Positions 1-8,655 of a stretch of DNA of 64,000 nucleotides are shown here, piece by piece (position 1 is the first letter of the stretch; the number at the start of each line of letters is the position of its first letter). The translations under genes and the position numbers were made by a program. Location: NCBI GenBank assembly GCA_963677085.2, contig CAXXFH010000004.1:5022001-5086000 (forward strand), given 5' to 3'. The stretch is from G963677085 sp963677085 (GTDB taxonomy: Bacteria; Planctomycetota; Planctomycetia; Pirellulales; Thermoguttaceae). The notes beneath the pieces were generated by a model. It did no database searches. It had not been told where the DNA came from and saw only the letters and a list, made by a program, of their open reading frames with translations.

Positions 1-195
1 CTTTTTCGCTGAATGCGCATATTACGCGTTGCCGGCCGCGAAGCAGGTCTTCTAGATCGCGTTTCGCGTAAGTGTGACGTTTGGTTCGCCTGGAGAATTA
101 GACTCAACACTACCCGTACACGCGACAGTTAGGTGCGACACACACTAGACACTGCTCTGCCAAGCCGGAGCCTGGCAGAGCGAGACATCCAAACC
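1..195. other. intergenic, no gene seen
   Basis: No reading frame here looks like a protein, and no RNA gene is apparent. The stretch lies beyond the terminator of the iscS/iscA block. It is only described as empty; regulatory sites of a gene left of the window cannot be excluded. Confidence 0.5.
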
Positions 196-236
196 AAAAG
201 GGACGCTGCTCTTCGCTTTCGAGCAGCGTCCCTTTT
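196..236 (-). terminator. rho-independent terminator of the iscA-like gene
   Basis: A perfect 16-bp inverted repeat (AAAAGGGACGCTGCTC, positions 196-211, and its complement at 221-236) encloses a 9-nt loop. On the minus strand the stem ends in a T run, 47 bp after the stop codon of the HesB/IscA gene. The A run on the other side could also make it work for transcription entering from the left, so it may be bidirectional. Confidence 0.85.
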
Positions 237-282
237 CTGATTTGTCGTCTTCGACTTTTCGTTGGGCAACGATTCGTGTGGT

Positions 283-615
283 TCAGTGACCACCGCAACC
301 GGGGCAGCCGCCGCCCTGGGGGGCGTTGGGGTTTTCGATCGCAAAGCCACGACCCATCGGGCCGTCCTGGAAGTCGATCGTTGTGCCGTCCAGATGCAGA
401 GCCATCTTTTTGCGGGTGACCAGCGCCACGCCGTGTTGCTCATACTTGGCGTCGAGTTGCGGATCGTAGTCGGTCTGAAACCCGAGGCTGTACTGCAACC
501 CCGAGCAACCGCCCCCGGCCACGCCCATGCGGAGCACGGTTCCCTCTTCCACCTGTTGGGCTTCCATGAAGCGTTTCACTTCTCCCGCTGCCGTTTCCGT
601 CAGTGTGATCGCCAT
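283..615 (-). CDS. HesB/IscA-family iron-sulfur cluster assembly protein
   Basis: A 110-residue A-type carrier or scaffold protein that passes Fe-S clusters to apoproteins in the cytoplasm. The family fold is recognisable from GVAGGGCSGLQY (Cys37) and the DFQDGPMGRGFAIENPNA block. The ATG at 615 is chosen because AGGAG lies 12 nt upstream and the family begins with 'MAITLTETAA'; an open frame runs further upstream without similarity. The C-terminal ligand motif is odd: instead of the usual Cys-Gly-Cys it reads GGGCPGCGGH (Cys104 and Cys107, spaced by two residues). It follows the cysteine desulfurase gene by 138 bp on the same strand, so the pair probably forms one Fe-S assembly unit ending at the hairpin at 196-236. 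Confidence 0.93.
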   Translation of the reverse strand: MAITLTETAAGEVKRFMEAQQVEEGTVLRMGVAGGGCSGLQYSLGFQTDYDPQLDAKYEQHGVALVTRKKMALHLDGTTIDFQDGPMGRGFAIENPNAPQGGGCPGCGGH

Positions 616-753
616 CGGTTCGTTGATCTCCTGCGAGTAAATGTGTCTTTTTCGCGCCGAACACTCAATCATATCCCGCCGATTGCCTGGAGCCAACCCA
701 GGGTAAGGAGAGCTTGCCGGCGGCCCACCCCCGACTAAGCCGACCAGCCCCCA

Positions 754-1947
754 CTAAACCGGACTACCTAGGCTGCGCAACCGCTTGACCGCCTCGGCGA
801 TAACGTCGACGGCGAAGTCGATTTCCTCTTCGGTGCTGAAACGACCAATGCCGAAGCGGACACTGCTGCGGGCGGCCTCTTCGCTGAGCCCCAATGCCCG
901 CAACACGTGGCTCGGCCCCGATTCGGCCGACGAACAGGCGCTGCCGCTGCTGAGTGCCAGGTCGGTCGTGGTCGCCAACAACGTTTGCCCGTCGACCCGG
1001 TCAAACCGCACGTTCAGATTGCCCGGCAGCCGGTGCTGCGGTGGGTCGAGCGCTGGGCCGTTTAGTTCCACCTCGGGCAACGCGGCCAATAGTCCTTGGA
1101 ACAACCGATCGCGCAGCGCGGACACACGCAGGGCCTCCTCCGGCATTTCGTCCAGACAAAGTTCCAACGCTCGGGCGAAACCCACAATGCCGGGCACGTT
1201 GAGCGTGCCGCTGCGCAGTCCGAACTCCTGGCCGCCGCCGTCGATCTGCGACGCCAATCTCACCCGGCGACCACGCCGGCGCACGTACAACGCCCCGATG
1301 CCCTTGGGGCCGTAGATCTTGTGGGCCGAAAAACTCATCAGGTCGACCCCCAGGCGGTCGACATCCACCGGCAACTTGCCAATCGCCTGCGTGGCGTCGC
1401 AGTGCAGCAACACTCCCCGCTGCTGGCAGACCTGCCCGATGGCGGCCAGCGGCTGGATCGCGCCAATCTCGTTGTTGGCCAGCATCACGGAGACGAGAAT
1501 CGTGTCGTCGCGAATGGCCTCGGCCACCTGCTCGGCTGCCAAAAGCCCGGCCTGATCGTCCGGCTCCGCTACGACAGGCAACAACGTGACCTCGAAACCA
1601 CGGTCCGCCAGCTTCTCCAGCGGATCGAGCACCGAGCGGTGCTCCGTGGTCACGCTGACCAGATGGCGTCCTTTGCCGGCGTACTTTTCCGCAACGCCAC
1701 GTAGAGCCAAGTTGTTGCTCTCGGTGGCCCCGTTCGTGAAAACCAGTTCCTTCGGCCGGCAACCGATGGCCGTGGCGATTTGTTCTCGCGACTGATCGAC
1801 GTACTTCCTGGCCGCCCAGCCAAACGCGTGCGTCGCGCTTCCGGCGTTGCCGTAAACCTCGGTAAGAAGCGGCAGCATGGCGTCGACCACGCGAGGATCG
1901 ACACGCGTAGTGGCCTGATTGTCGAGATAGACGGGCGTTTCGAACAT
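754..1947 (-). CDS. iscS: cysteine desulfurase, IscS/NifS type
   Basis: A PLP enzyme of 397 residues that takes sulfur from cysteine, giving alanine and an enzyme persulfide for Fe-S cluster or thio-cofactor synthesis. Visible features are the N-terminal YLDNQATT motif, the PLP-binding lysine in SFSAHK (Lys210) and the persulfide-forming cysteine in SSGSACSS (Cys338). The ALSSGSACSS loop and its spacing fit the IscS/NifS class rather than SufS. Start: the ATG at 1947 gives the family N-terminus (MFETPVYLDNQ); an open frame extends to 2016 without similarity. No strong Shine-Dalgarno is seen. It lies upstream of the IscA-like gene in the same direction. Confidence 0.95.
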   Translation of the reverse strand: MFETPVYLDNQATTRVDPRVVDAMLPLLTEVYGNAGSATHAFGWAARKYVDQSREQIATAIGCRPKELVFTNGATESNNLALRGVAEKYAGKGRHLVSVTTEHRSVLDPLEKLADRGFEVTLLPVVAEPDDQAGLLAAEQVAEAIRDDTILVSVMLANNEIGAIQPLAAIGQVCQQRGVLLHCDATQAIGKLPVDVDRLGVDLMSFSAHKIYGPKGIGALYVRRRGRRVRLASQIDGGGQEFGLRSGTLNVPGIVGFARALELCLDEMPEEALRVSALRDRLFQGLLAALPEVELNGPALDPPQHRLPGNLNVRFDRVDGQTLLATTTDLALSSGSACSSAESGPSHVLRALGLSEEAARSSVRFGIGRFSTEEEIDFAVDVIAEAVKRLRSLGSPV

Positions 1948-1968
1948 ACGACGGCCTGCATGACGCGA

Positions 1969-1990
1969 CCCAGGGAATAAAACCCCTGGG
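1969..1990. repeat. CCCAGGG...CCCTGGG palindromic repeat
   Basis: Short inverted repeat with arms CCCAGGG and CCCTGGG around a short spacer. The same family occurs at 13955-13976 and 30070-30091. It lies just upstream of iscS and may form a hairpin in RNA. Confidence 0.6.
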
Positions 1991-2006
1991 CTTGGAGTCC
2001 GTACGA

Positions 2007-2069
2007 CGGGCGCCACGGCCAGCTTATATGCCCGTGTTCACCACTGGCTGACAATCAGCCTGTGACACC
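2007..2069. repeat. dispersed repeat, degenerate partner of the 5098-5158 copy
   Basis: The core TGCCCGTGTTCA followed by CACTGGCTG, a 5-nt loop and an imperfect CAGCCAGTG is shared with the copy at 5098-5158. This copy has mismatches in the right arm (CAGCCTGTG). Confidence 0.65.
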
Positions 2070-2100
2070 CAAGTGAGAAACGTTCCAATACCCCGCTACT

Positions 2101-2940
2101 TTAAACTAACGCGGGAGCCGTGCCCCATTCTTCGGGCAAAAACCGTTTCCACCACCGCCAGTACGTAGCTTCGTCGATTCCCTCGCGTCTACACAACTCG
2201 TCCAGAGGCACGCCACACTGCATCCCAGCCCATAATATGCGGAGTATCTCGGTACGTTGCCATTTCTCACCCTCGGCGTGCGGAAGAGGGCAGCCCCGGA
2301 CCAAGAGGCCGGTCCCCACACGGCTAACCAATGCGATGCAATGCTTAATGATGTCCGCGCGTATCCCGAATCCTATTTCGGGGTACGCCAGCGCCCAGTT
2401 GACGATCTGTTGCGCAATCGACTCCTTCTCCGTCTCAATGAGCCGCACCTCAACCGCGTTAATCTCGTCCAATGCCTGACCAACACTCCCTTTCAAAATC
2501 AAGTGCCGGACGTAGCTATACCAATAGTCGGCGACCTCCGGCGCTAAGGACATCGCCCGCTTGAACTCTTCCACCGCTTCACCGTCTTTTTGCCAGTCGT
2601 TTGCGGCGCTTAGGCACCGCGCCAGAAGCTCACGATACATAGCCAACGTGGAGCGCTTTTCGACACCGCCAAACTGATAGAGATCCGCTTCGGGAACTTC
2701 GGGCAGGTACTCCTCGGCACGCTGTAGTAAAAGACGAATCTGTTGCTCGATTTTCGGCAACCGCCGAAAGAAGGTAGCGTTCCTTTTTCGCCAAATGTGC
2801 AGCCAATGATCAAGCTCGTTGTACCAAAGATCAAGTCGGTCTTCGAACTCCACCACCTCCAGCGACTCTGGCAAAGCTGGAATGGTGGGTATTGGTGCAA
2901 CGTTCCAGGGCAGGTTGTTTCTAGATGCTTTTTCTCGCAT
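2101..2940 (-). CDS. TPR-like protein with C-terminal transposase-type HTH
   Basis: About 279 residues, function unknown. The N-terminal two thirds are helical, with a tetratricopeptide-like stretch (AEYLPEVPEADLYQF to AVEEFKRAMSLAPEVADYWYSY). The C-terminal ~45 residues (WQRTEILRILWAGMQ, then LDELCRREGIDEATYWRWW) resemble the helix-turn-helix of IS3-type OrfA transposases. No IS ends are visible around it and the frame is intact, so it does not look like a transposon remnant. The start is uncertain: ATG at 2940, GTG at 2949 (GAGGGG 6 nt upstream) and TTG at 2952 are all possible. It starts 25 bp or less after the NUDIX gene and may be cotranscribed with it. Confidence 0.65.
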   Translation of the reverse strand: MREKASRNNLPWNVAPIPTIPALPESLEVVEFEDRLDLWYNELDHWLHIWRKRNATFFRRLPKIEQQIRLLLQRAEEYLPEVPEADLYQFGGVEKRSTLAMYRELLARCLSAANDWQKDGEAVEEFKRAMSLAPEVADYWYSYVRHLILKGSVGQALDEINAVEVRLIETEKESIAQQIVNWALAYPEIGFGIRADIIKHCIALVSRVGTGLLVRGCPLPHAEGEKWQRTEILRILWAGMQCGVPLDELCRREGIDEATYWRWWKRFLPEEWGTAPALV

Positions 2941-2965
2941 AAGGCTCACCAAGCGCCCCTCACCC

Positions 2966-3586
2966 CTAGCCGAACAACGCCTTCAGGCAAATCTGCGACC
3001 AGGTTTCGAACCCATCGAGATCGGCAAGGACCTCGTCGATCGGACGGAAACCGCTTTCGATGATTTCGGTTTCGCGAGGTTTAACGGCCGGCTCATCCAC
3101 GTCGAACACGTAGACCACACCCAGATGCACCGTGCCCACTTCGGTTTGGTCGTCGTTGATCAGGCCCACGCACTTGGCCGTATACGGCGTCTCGACGGCC
3201 ACTTCTTCGTCCAACTCGCGGCGCATTCCTTCGTCGTAGGGGCTGCCGTCGCCGTTGGCCTCCGCGTCGATCGACGAAATATGTCCTCCGATACCCACGC
3301 TTCGCTTGCTGTGCAATCGGCTTTCGCCCTGGCCGGTTCCTCGGGTGTATTGGAACACGGTCTTCCGTCCGTCGCCGTCAGTATGCCGGAAGATCACATA
3401 GGGAATCAACTGTTTGAAGCTGGGGTCTTGCTCCACTTCCGCCCGGGGGCGGTAGCTGGTGTGCTCGGGACTGAGCAGTTCGTCGAGGTAACGATCCACC
3501 TCGCCACAAAAGCCTTGGAACAGGCCCAGGCGGTGGAACAGTGCGGTGGGCACGACCATAACGCGTTCAGTCTTAACGTCGGACAC
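2966..3586 (-). CDS. NUDIX hydrolase family protein
   Basis: A protein of 206 residues. The NUDIX box is recognisable in the C-terminal half: GGHISSID, then after a short insert EGMRRELDEEV, matching GX5EX7REUXEEXGU with an altered spacer. Such enzymes hydrolyse nucleoside diphosphates linked to another group, needing Mg2+; the substrate is unknown. The N-terminal part (RVMVVPTALFHRLGLFQGF...LIPYVIF) is shared with phosphoesterase-like members of the family, from memory. The start is the GTG at 3586, because GAGGAAGGAG sits 5 nt upstream; the open frame continues to 4093 but that part has no similarity and would run under the divergent gene at 3893. It is probably first in a minus-strand block running to the terminator at 196. 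Confidence 0.85.
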   Translation of the reverse strand: MSDVKTERVMVVPTALFHRLGLFQGFCGEVDRYLDELLSPEHTSYRPRAEVEQDPSFKQLIPYVIFRHTDGDGRKTVFQYTRGTGQGESRLHSKRSVGIGGHISSIDAEANGDGSPYDEGMRRELDEEVAVETPYTAKCVGLINDDQTEVGTVHLGVVYVFDVDEPAVKPRETEIIESGFRPIDEVLADLDGFETWSQICLKALFG

Positions 3587-3892
3587 GAAGGCTCCTTCCT
3601 CTTGCTCAGGCGGGGTAGTCAATGGACGTTTGCTCGTCGGCAACACAAGCATCGCTAGCTCCAAGTATACGGGCCGGGAACCGGTCTGACGACCCGTCCC
3701 TGGGCGAATCGCGGAAAGCTTGAAATACGCCCATTTTTCGCCCTCGCGTTCGATTTTGGGTAAGATAGTCATTTCGTTTCTTCCCCGTATTCCCACGGCG
3801 AACAGGCCCAATTGCGGTTGCCAGTAAGCCGCGTGGTCTCCCACTCCCCCCGCACCGACAACGCGATTTTCAACCCACCGCAGGAATTCACA
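3587..3892. other. divergent intergenic region
   Basis: About 300 bp between the NUDIX gene (leftward) and the beta-helix gene (rightward). Promoters for both should be here, but no convincing -35/-10 pair was picked out by eye. Confidence 0.4.
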
Positions 3893-5071
3893 ATGTTTCG
3901 CGTCTGCCGCTTCGTTCTCAATGCACATGCCTGCCTGATGTGCGTCTTTTTGGCCACGAATCTCGAAGCCAATGCGCGGGAGTGGTACGTCAACCCGGAA
4001 ATTGGCAACGACGACGCTCCCGGCACCCAGCAAGCCCCCTACGCCACGGCCCAACGCGCTGTGGCCGCAGCACGCCCTGGCGACACGATCCACTTACTGC
4101 CCGAGCGAGCCATCTATCGGCAGACGATTCGCCTTGCCAACATCAAAGGTCTCGTCATCGAGGGTCACGGCGTAACCCTCACCGGGGCCGATCCGTTGCC
4201 GGCCGACGGATGGCAACAAGTGGGCGACCGGCTCTATCGCCGCCGTTTGCCCACACGGAGGTACGGCAAACAATCGAGGCAACTGCTGATTGTCGCCGGT
4301 CGGGCCGAACGAATGGGACGTTCGCCCACTGCGCACGCACCGTTCCCCAAGCCAGAAGCGTTGGCCGAAGGACAATTCACCTGGGAACCGATCAACGAGA
4401 AAGAGGGCTGGCTGTACATATGCGGTTCGACCGAAAACCTCGAATGGTCGGTACGCGACAACGGCTTGGCTACTACCTCCCGGGTGCGCGACGTGACCGT
4501 GCGCGATCTCAACGCGTGTTACGCGCTGAACGACGGCTTCAACATCCACGGTGACGCCCGAGCAATGCACTTCGAAAACATCACCGGCTACGACAACTTC
4601 GACGAAGGTTTCAGCGCCCACGATACGTGTGAGTGTTGGATCACCAACGGGCGTTTCTGGGGAAACGACAACGCCGCCTACGACATCAACACGGCCGACA
4701 CCTACTACACCGATTGTGTGTTTCGCGACAGCGTGAGTGTCGAATGCGGGCTGCAAGGCGGCCAACACCGGCTGAAGAATTGCCGGATCGAAGCCCGGGC
4801 GGCAACGGCGTTTTCGCTAACCTCTGGCCGCGTGGGCAAAGACCACAAGGAATCGGCCGCGCGTTGCACACTCGACGGAGTAACTATCGTTATCGCAGAT
4901 GGTCGTGCTCACAAAATTCACATTTTTCAAAAAACGGTACCAGTAACGCTCGAAATCAAGAACAGCCGATTCGAACACGTCACCTGGCAGCGCTCGGGCA
5001 ACCCGACAATTGAAGGCATCACGCAGAGCGCGGACGGGACAAACGCAGGGCAAGCGGCCGACTCGCGTTAG
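3893..5071 (+). CDS. secreted right-handed beta-helix protein
   Basis: A protein of 392 residues with an N-terminal signal peptide (MFRVCRFVLNAHACLMCVFLATNLEANA) and a mature start at about REWYVNPEIGNDD. The pattern YVNPEIGNDDAPGTQQAPYATAQRAVAAARPGDTI is typical of the first turns of parallel beta-helix carbohydrate-active proteins (pectate-lyase-like). Short repeating strands with aligned Asn/Asp/Cys follow. Likely an extracytoplasmic polysaccharide lyase or binding protein; catalytic residues cannot be assigned. The ATG at 3893 is chosen because AGGA lies upstream and it gives the signal peptide; an upstream ATG at 3812 gives an unconvincing leader. The last ~25 residues (ITQSADGTNAGQAADSR) look like poorly conserved tail. 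Confidence 0.8.
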   Translation: MFRVCRFVLNAHACLMCVFLATNLEANAREWYVNPEIGNDDAPGTQQAPYATAQRAVAAARPGDTIHLLPERAIYRQTIRLANIKGLVIEGHGVTLTGADPLPADGWQQVGDRLYRRRLPTRRYGKQSRQLLIVAGRAERMGRSPTAHAPFPKPEALAEGQFTWEPINEKEGWLYICGSTENLEWSVRDNGLATTSRVRDVTVRDLNACYALNDGFNIHGDARAMHFENITGYDNFDEGFSAHDTCECWITNGRFWGNDNAAYDINTADTYYTDCVFRDSVSVECGLQGGQHRLKNCRIEARAATAFSLTSGRVGKDHKESAARCTLDGVTIVIADGRAHKIHIFQKTVPVTLEIKNSRFEHVTWQRSGNPTIEGITQSADGTNAGQAADSR

Positions 5072-5097
5072 CACAGGTTTCTGGGAAATGCGAAGAG

Positions 5098-5158
5098 GGT
5101 GCCACGGGCGCCTTGCATGCCCGTGTTCAGCACTGGCTGACAAGCAGCCAGTGGCACC
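5098..5158. repeat. 61-bp dispersed inverted repeat
   Basis: Bounded by GGTGCCAC (5098-5105) and its complement GTGGCACC (5151-5158), with an internal hairpin CACTGGCTG/CAGCCAGTG around a 5-nt loop (5131-5153). It sits between convergent genes just before the GH97 stop codon. A degenerate copy is at 2007-2069. Confidence 0.75.
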
Positions 5159-5166
5159 TAAAACGG

Positions 5167-7218
5167 TTATTTCGAAGTTGGTACCAGGCGAATGCAGTGG
5201 CCGCCGCCGGGGGCCATTTTGGCTTCGATTACCGATTGGTTCGTCACCGTTTGTTGGCGAACCGTATAGGCTTCGCGGTTGTTCAGATAATGCGCGTCGG
5301 GCGCGTCTTCGTAGAGCGTCGCTTGATAGGTGCCTTCATCGAGGAAGGTCAACGGAATCTTCAGCGTTCGGGCTTCTTCGTTCGTGGCCGACGCAATCAG
5401 CACCGTGTCGCCCGAGCGTCGCATCATCGTAATGAATTGCCCGATCTTTCCGTCCAACGTTCGGCTTTCGTCCCAGGGCATCTTTTCGGCCGCGATGAAA
5501 TCGAACAGTTGGCGATGCTTGCGATAGGAGTCGGCCGAGTCGGGGATTACGGTCAGCCCACTGAAGGTGATAAGCGTCCGCGCGGTTTCGGCCACAATCG
5601 TCGACGGGATTTCCTGAAACACCCGAGGGCGTTGGGTCTTGGAGTTCTTCAGGTCGAACATCCCGTTGTCCATATCCAACGGCCCGGCCACCATGTTGAC
5701 GAAAACCGTGGTGACAAACGTTTTGGGCACAAACGACCGCATGCCGTCGGCCTGGGCGTGGCAGTACTCCCGAGTGATGAGGTTGGGCCAGGTTCGGGTT
5801 TCGCCCGAGGGCGGGATGGGCCCGTCGTGGAAGTCGACCAACAGTTTGTTTTCGGCACACAGCCGTACAACCGTTTGGGTACGTTGGACCTTGGCCTGAC
5901 CGTCGACGTTTTTCATGAAGCCGTACTTCAAGCCCGCGGCTCCCCACTCGCCGAACGAGCGGATAATCCGGTCGAGTCCATACTCCCAGCCGGCGACGTC
6001 GTTGAGGTAGAGAATGATGCCCACGTTTTTCGACTTGGCGTACTTGATCAATGCGGGAATGTCGGTACCCGGCTTGGAGGTCAACGGGTTCGACTCCTTG
6101 CTGAACTCCTCGCCGTACCAGTTGGCGTCTAACAGCAGATAACGCACGCCCGATTCGGAGGCCAAGTCGATGAAGCGATGCCACGACTCGGTGTCCAACC
6201 CATAGGTGAAGCCGTCGGTCTGATGGCCCCAGGCACGCCAGTCCCAAAAGGCGATGCCCGGCTTGATCCACGAGGGATCATCAATGGCACATGGCGGGTT
6301 GAGGTTTTCCACCAAATCGGAATCGACCAAGTCGCCCGGCTTCTCGCCGACCATGATTACCCGCCAGGGCGTGGCAAACGGCGCGGTCACTTCGCTGGAT
6401 TGGATACTCGTACGGCACACGCGGCTGCCGGGCTCGGTGGCGAGGGTCATCCAACTGAAGTCGTCGATGGCGGCTTCCAGGACGCAAAGAAATAGGTCGT
6501 CGGCTGCCTGCATCGTCATCGGGCAGCGAATCGGTCCCTTGGCGGCCGCGATCGTCTCAGGCCCTCGGTTGTGGTGCTCACCGTTGTAGCTCCAGAAGGT
6601 GTAGTCGCCGGCAAAGAAAAATTCGCTTAAATCGGCAGTCACCTTGAAACGGGCGTCGGCGGTCTCGGGAAACATGTAGCGGAAAGCCACTCCATCGTCG
6701 TACGCACGAAACACGAGATCAACGCGGCCGACTTTCGGATGGGTCACCTTGGTCTGAATGACAACCTCGCGATAGTGGTTGCGAACCTCCGCACGTTTAC
6801 CCCAGACGGGCTTCCACGTTTCGTCCTGCACCGAAACCGAGTGGCCGAGTTCTTGCCAATCGGCCAACGGTGCGTCGTCGACTTGCAGCCCCAGTTTCGA
6901 TTGCCGTACCAACTCGCGATCGGCCGAAGCAACGCTGTAGGTTACCGTGCCCGCGTCGAATCGGACCGATATTTCGATTTGGCCATCGGGTGACACGATG
7001 GCAACGGCTTCGGGCGCATCCTCCTCGGCGGCGTTGACCGACACGTTGCCCAAGAGCAGGAAAACGGCCAATACGGCAAGGATGACGTGGACTGCTGATT
7101 TATTGCTGATTTTGCCATGTGTAAACGCAGCACGGTTGACCTGCATCGGGATTTTCACGCCGTGCGTTTTGAGGTGCCGATCAGTTCTTGTGAAGGTTGT
7201 TGCCAAAGGGTAACTCAT
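5167..7218 (-). CDS. glycoside hydrolase family 97 (alpha-glucosidase/alpha-galactosidase type)
   Basis: A protein of 683 residues with a hydrophobic signal segment (VILAVLAVFLLLGNVSVNA) after a long basic n-region, so exported. The order fits GH97: an N-terminal beta-sandwich (SPDGQIEISVRFD... EVRNHYREVV), a TIM barrel (KPGIAFWDWRAWGHQ, LDANWYG, GLKYGFMKNVDGQ, LLVDFHDGP) and a C-terminal domain. In retaining GH97 enzymes the GLKVDF segment carries the Asp nucleophile; here it reads GLKYGF, which resembles the inverting, SusB-like branch that uses glutamates. That assignment is from memory of the family. The ATG at 7218 is preferred because GGAGG lies 6 nt upstream; ATGs at 7224 (abutting the SD) and 7146 are alternatives. 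It appears to be transcribed alone. Confidence 0.9.
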   Translation of the reverse strand: MSYPLATTFTRTDRHLKTHGVKIPMQVNRAAFTHGKISNKSAVHVILAVLAVFLLLGNVSVNAAEEDAPEAVAIVSPDGQIEISVRFDAGTVTYSVASADRELVRQSKLGLQVDDAPLADWQELGHSVSVQDETWKPVWGKRAEVRNHYREVVIQTKVTHPKVGRVDLVFRAYDDGVAFRYMFPETADARFKVTADLSEFFFAGDYTFWSYNGEHHNRGPETIAAAKGPIRCPMTMQAADDLFLCVLEAAIDDFSWMTLATEPGSRVCRTSIQSSEVTAPFATPWRVIMVGEKPGDLVDSDLVENLNPPCAIDDPSWIKPGIAFWDWRAWGHQTDGFTYGLDTESWHRFIDLASESGVRYLLLDANWYGEEFSKESNPLTSKPGTDIPALIKYAKSKNVGIILYLNDVAGWEYGLDRIIRSFGEWGAAGLKYGFMKNVDGQAKVQRTQTVVRLCAENKLLVDFHDGPIPPSGETRTWPNLITREYCHAQADGMRSFVPKTFVTTVFVNMVAGPLDMDNGMFDLKNSKTQRPRVFQEIPSTIVAETARTLITFSGLTVIPDSADSYRKHRQLFDFIAAEKMPWDESRTLDGKIGQFITMMRRSGDTVLIASATNEEARTLKIPLTFLDEGTYQATLYEDAPDAHYLNNREAYTVRQQTVTNQSVIEAKMAPGGGHCIRLVPTSK

Positions 7219-7760
7219 TATCATCCTCCGTTTGCTCTCATCGTGGTGCTTGTCGCTTAGGTTGCCGAAGGGATTGCCAACTGGCGATCTTTCGACAAGT
7301 TTTTTATTGTACACCGTTGTTCGATGAAACGCCTGCCTGTTTTTCTGTTGCGGATGTGGCAGCTCAGAAGATCTCAAAAATCGTCTCAACGGGCAGTGAG
7401 AGAAATCTCGCCGAGGCGCTAAGACGCGAAGACGAACGCGGGGAGGGTAAGATGGGGCCCGCGGGGTAGGCGGCGTCGGCGTGACCAACGGTCGCGGCCT
7501 TTTGAAACCATTCTCATCCCTAACCTCTGGCAGCCCCTGGCAAATGTCATCAAAGCCACGACGGAAATTATCAAGAATGCAAGTTGCAGCCCCCCACGGC
7601 AGAGGTAAAATATCCAATTTACCACCCAAATTGCGGTTAAATGAATGTTGGCTAAGCATGTTGCTCTTATCGCGACCTTGATGGCCCGGAGGAGCATATC
7701 CACACATCACGCCGGCGTAGCACCCCACTCGCGCAACCAAACACTAACTCTGGAGTAGCC
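7219..7760. other. 540-bp divergent intergenic region
   Basis: Lies between the leftward GH97 gene and the rightward isomerase gene. No coding sequence is convincing. A stretch at about 7411-7440 (GCCGAGGCGCTAAGACGCGAAGACG) resembles the GCGAAGGCGC-AAGACGC repeats at about 26387-26460. Promoters for both flanking genes should be here but are not obvious. Confidence 0.4.
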
Positions 7761-8594
7761 ATGAGCGCCCAACCGTTGTCCGACTTCTCACGGCTTTGCG
7801 TCCACACAATTACGACCACGCCCTGGTCGATCGAAGAGGCTACGGAGCACTACGCCGCGGCGGGGGCAAAGGGGGTCACGGTGTGGCGGCAGTGGCTCGA
7901 CGGACGTGATATCGGCAAGGTCGGGGCCGACATCCGCTCGGCCGGCATGGAGGTCGTCTCGCTTTGCCGGGGCGGTTTCTTCCCGGCTGCCGATGCGGCG
8001 GGACTGCAACGGGCGATTGACGACAACCTCCGCGCGATCGACGAAGCGGCGGCTCTCGGGGCGCCACTGATCGTGCTGGTCTGCGGGGCTGAGCCTAGCC
8101 AACCGCTTGAGCAGTCACGCCAACAGATCCGCCAGGGTATCGAGGCCGTTTTGGATCGTGCGGCCGCGGCCAACATTCGTTTGGCCATCGAGCCGCTGCA
8201 CCCGATGTACGCCGACTCGCGTTCGGCCGTCAACACGATTGCCCAGGCGAACGATATGTGCGACGCCATCGCTTCGCCACACGTCGGCGTGGCGGTCGAC
8301 GTCTATCACCTCTGGTGGGACCCCATGCTGAAGGCCGAGATCGAGCGTTGCGGCGCCGCCGGGCGAATCTTCGCGTTCCACGTATGCGATTGGCGCGTGC
8401 CGACGGTAGACATGCTCAACGACCGCGGCCTGATGGGCGATGGCTGCATCGACATCCCCGAGATTCGCGGCTGGGTCGAAGACAACGGCTTCGACGGCTT
8501 CATCGAAGTCGAAGTCTTCTCCACTCGCTACTGGACCATACAGCAGTGCAAGTTTCTCGACATGATAAAGGATGCGTATTTGAAGTACACATGA
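7761..8594 (+). CDS. sugar phosphate isomerase/epimerase (xylose-isomerase-like TIM barrel)
   Basis: A cytoplasmic protein of 277 residues with the AP-endonuclease-2/xylose-isomerase-like TIM-barrel pattern. It starts with a catalytic-face strand (RLCVHTITTTPWSIEEATEHYAAAG) and has the IEPLHPMYAD metal-ligand glutamate, the VGVAVDVYHLWWDP strand, the FHVCDWRVP segment and the FIEVEVFS terminal glutamates. Such proteins isomerise or epimerise keto sugars or inositols; the substrate cannot be told. GGAG precedes the ATG. It is followed by a Gfo/Idh/MocA dehydrogenase on the same strand, a common pairing in sugar or inositol catabolism. Confidence 0.87.
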   Translation: MSAQPLSDFSRLCVHTITTTPWSIEEATEHYAAAGAKGVTVWRQWLDGRDIGKVGADIRSAGMEVVSLCRGGFFPAADAAGLQRAIDDNLRAIDEAAALGAPLIVLVCGAEPSQPLEQSRQQIRQGIEAVLDRAAAANIRLAIEPLHPMYADSRSAVNTIAQANDMCDAIASPHVGVAVDVYHLWWDPMLKAEIERCGAAGRIFAFHVCDWRVPTVDMLNDRGLMGDGCIDIPEIRGWVEDNGFDGFIEVEVFSTRYWTIQQCKFLDMIKDAYLKYT

Positions 8595-8655
8595 GTTGGA
8601 CGCGATCGGATGTCGGAATTACCAATGACCAATGGTTTTGTCCCGATTCGTCCTG

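Noticed and set aside
110..443. Open frames overlapping the terminator and iscA on both strands
   Set aside because: Shadow frames of iscA or of the hairpin; no protein-like sequence.
2101..2300. IS3 remnant at the C-terminus of the TPR-like protein
   Set aside because: No terminal inverted repeats, no orfB and an uninterrupted frame, so it was treated as a fused domain rather than a mobile element.
3587..4093. Longer N-terminus for the NUDIX protein
   Set aside because: The strong SD at GTG 3586 and loss of similarity upstream, plus overlap with the divergent beta-helix gene, argue against it.
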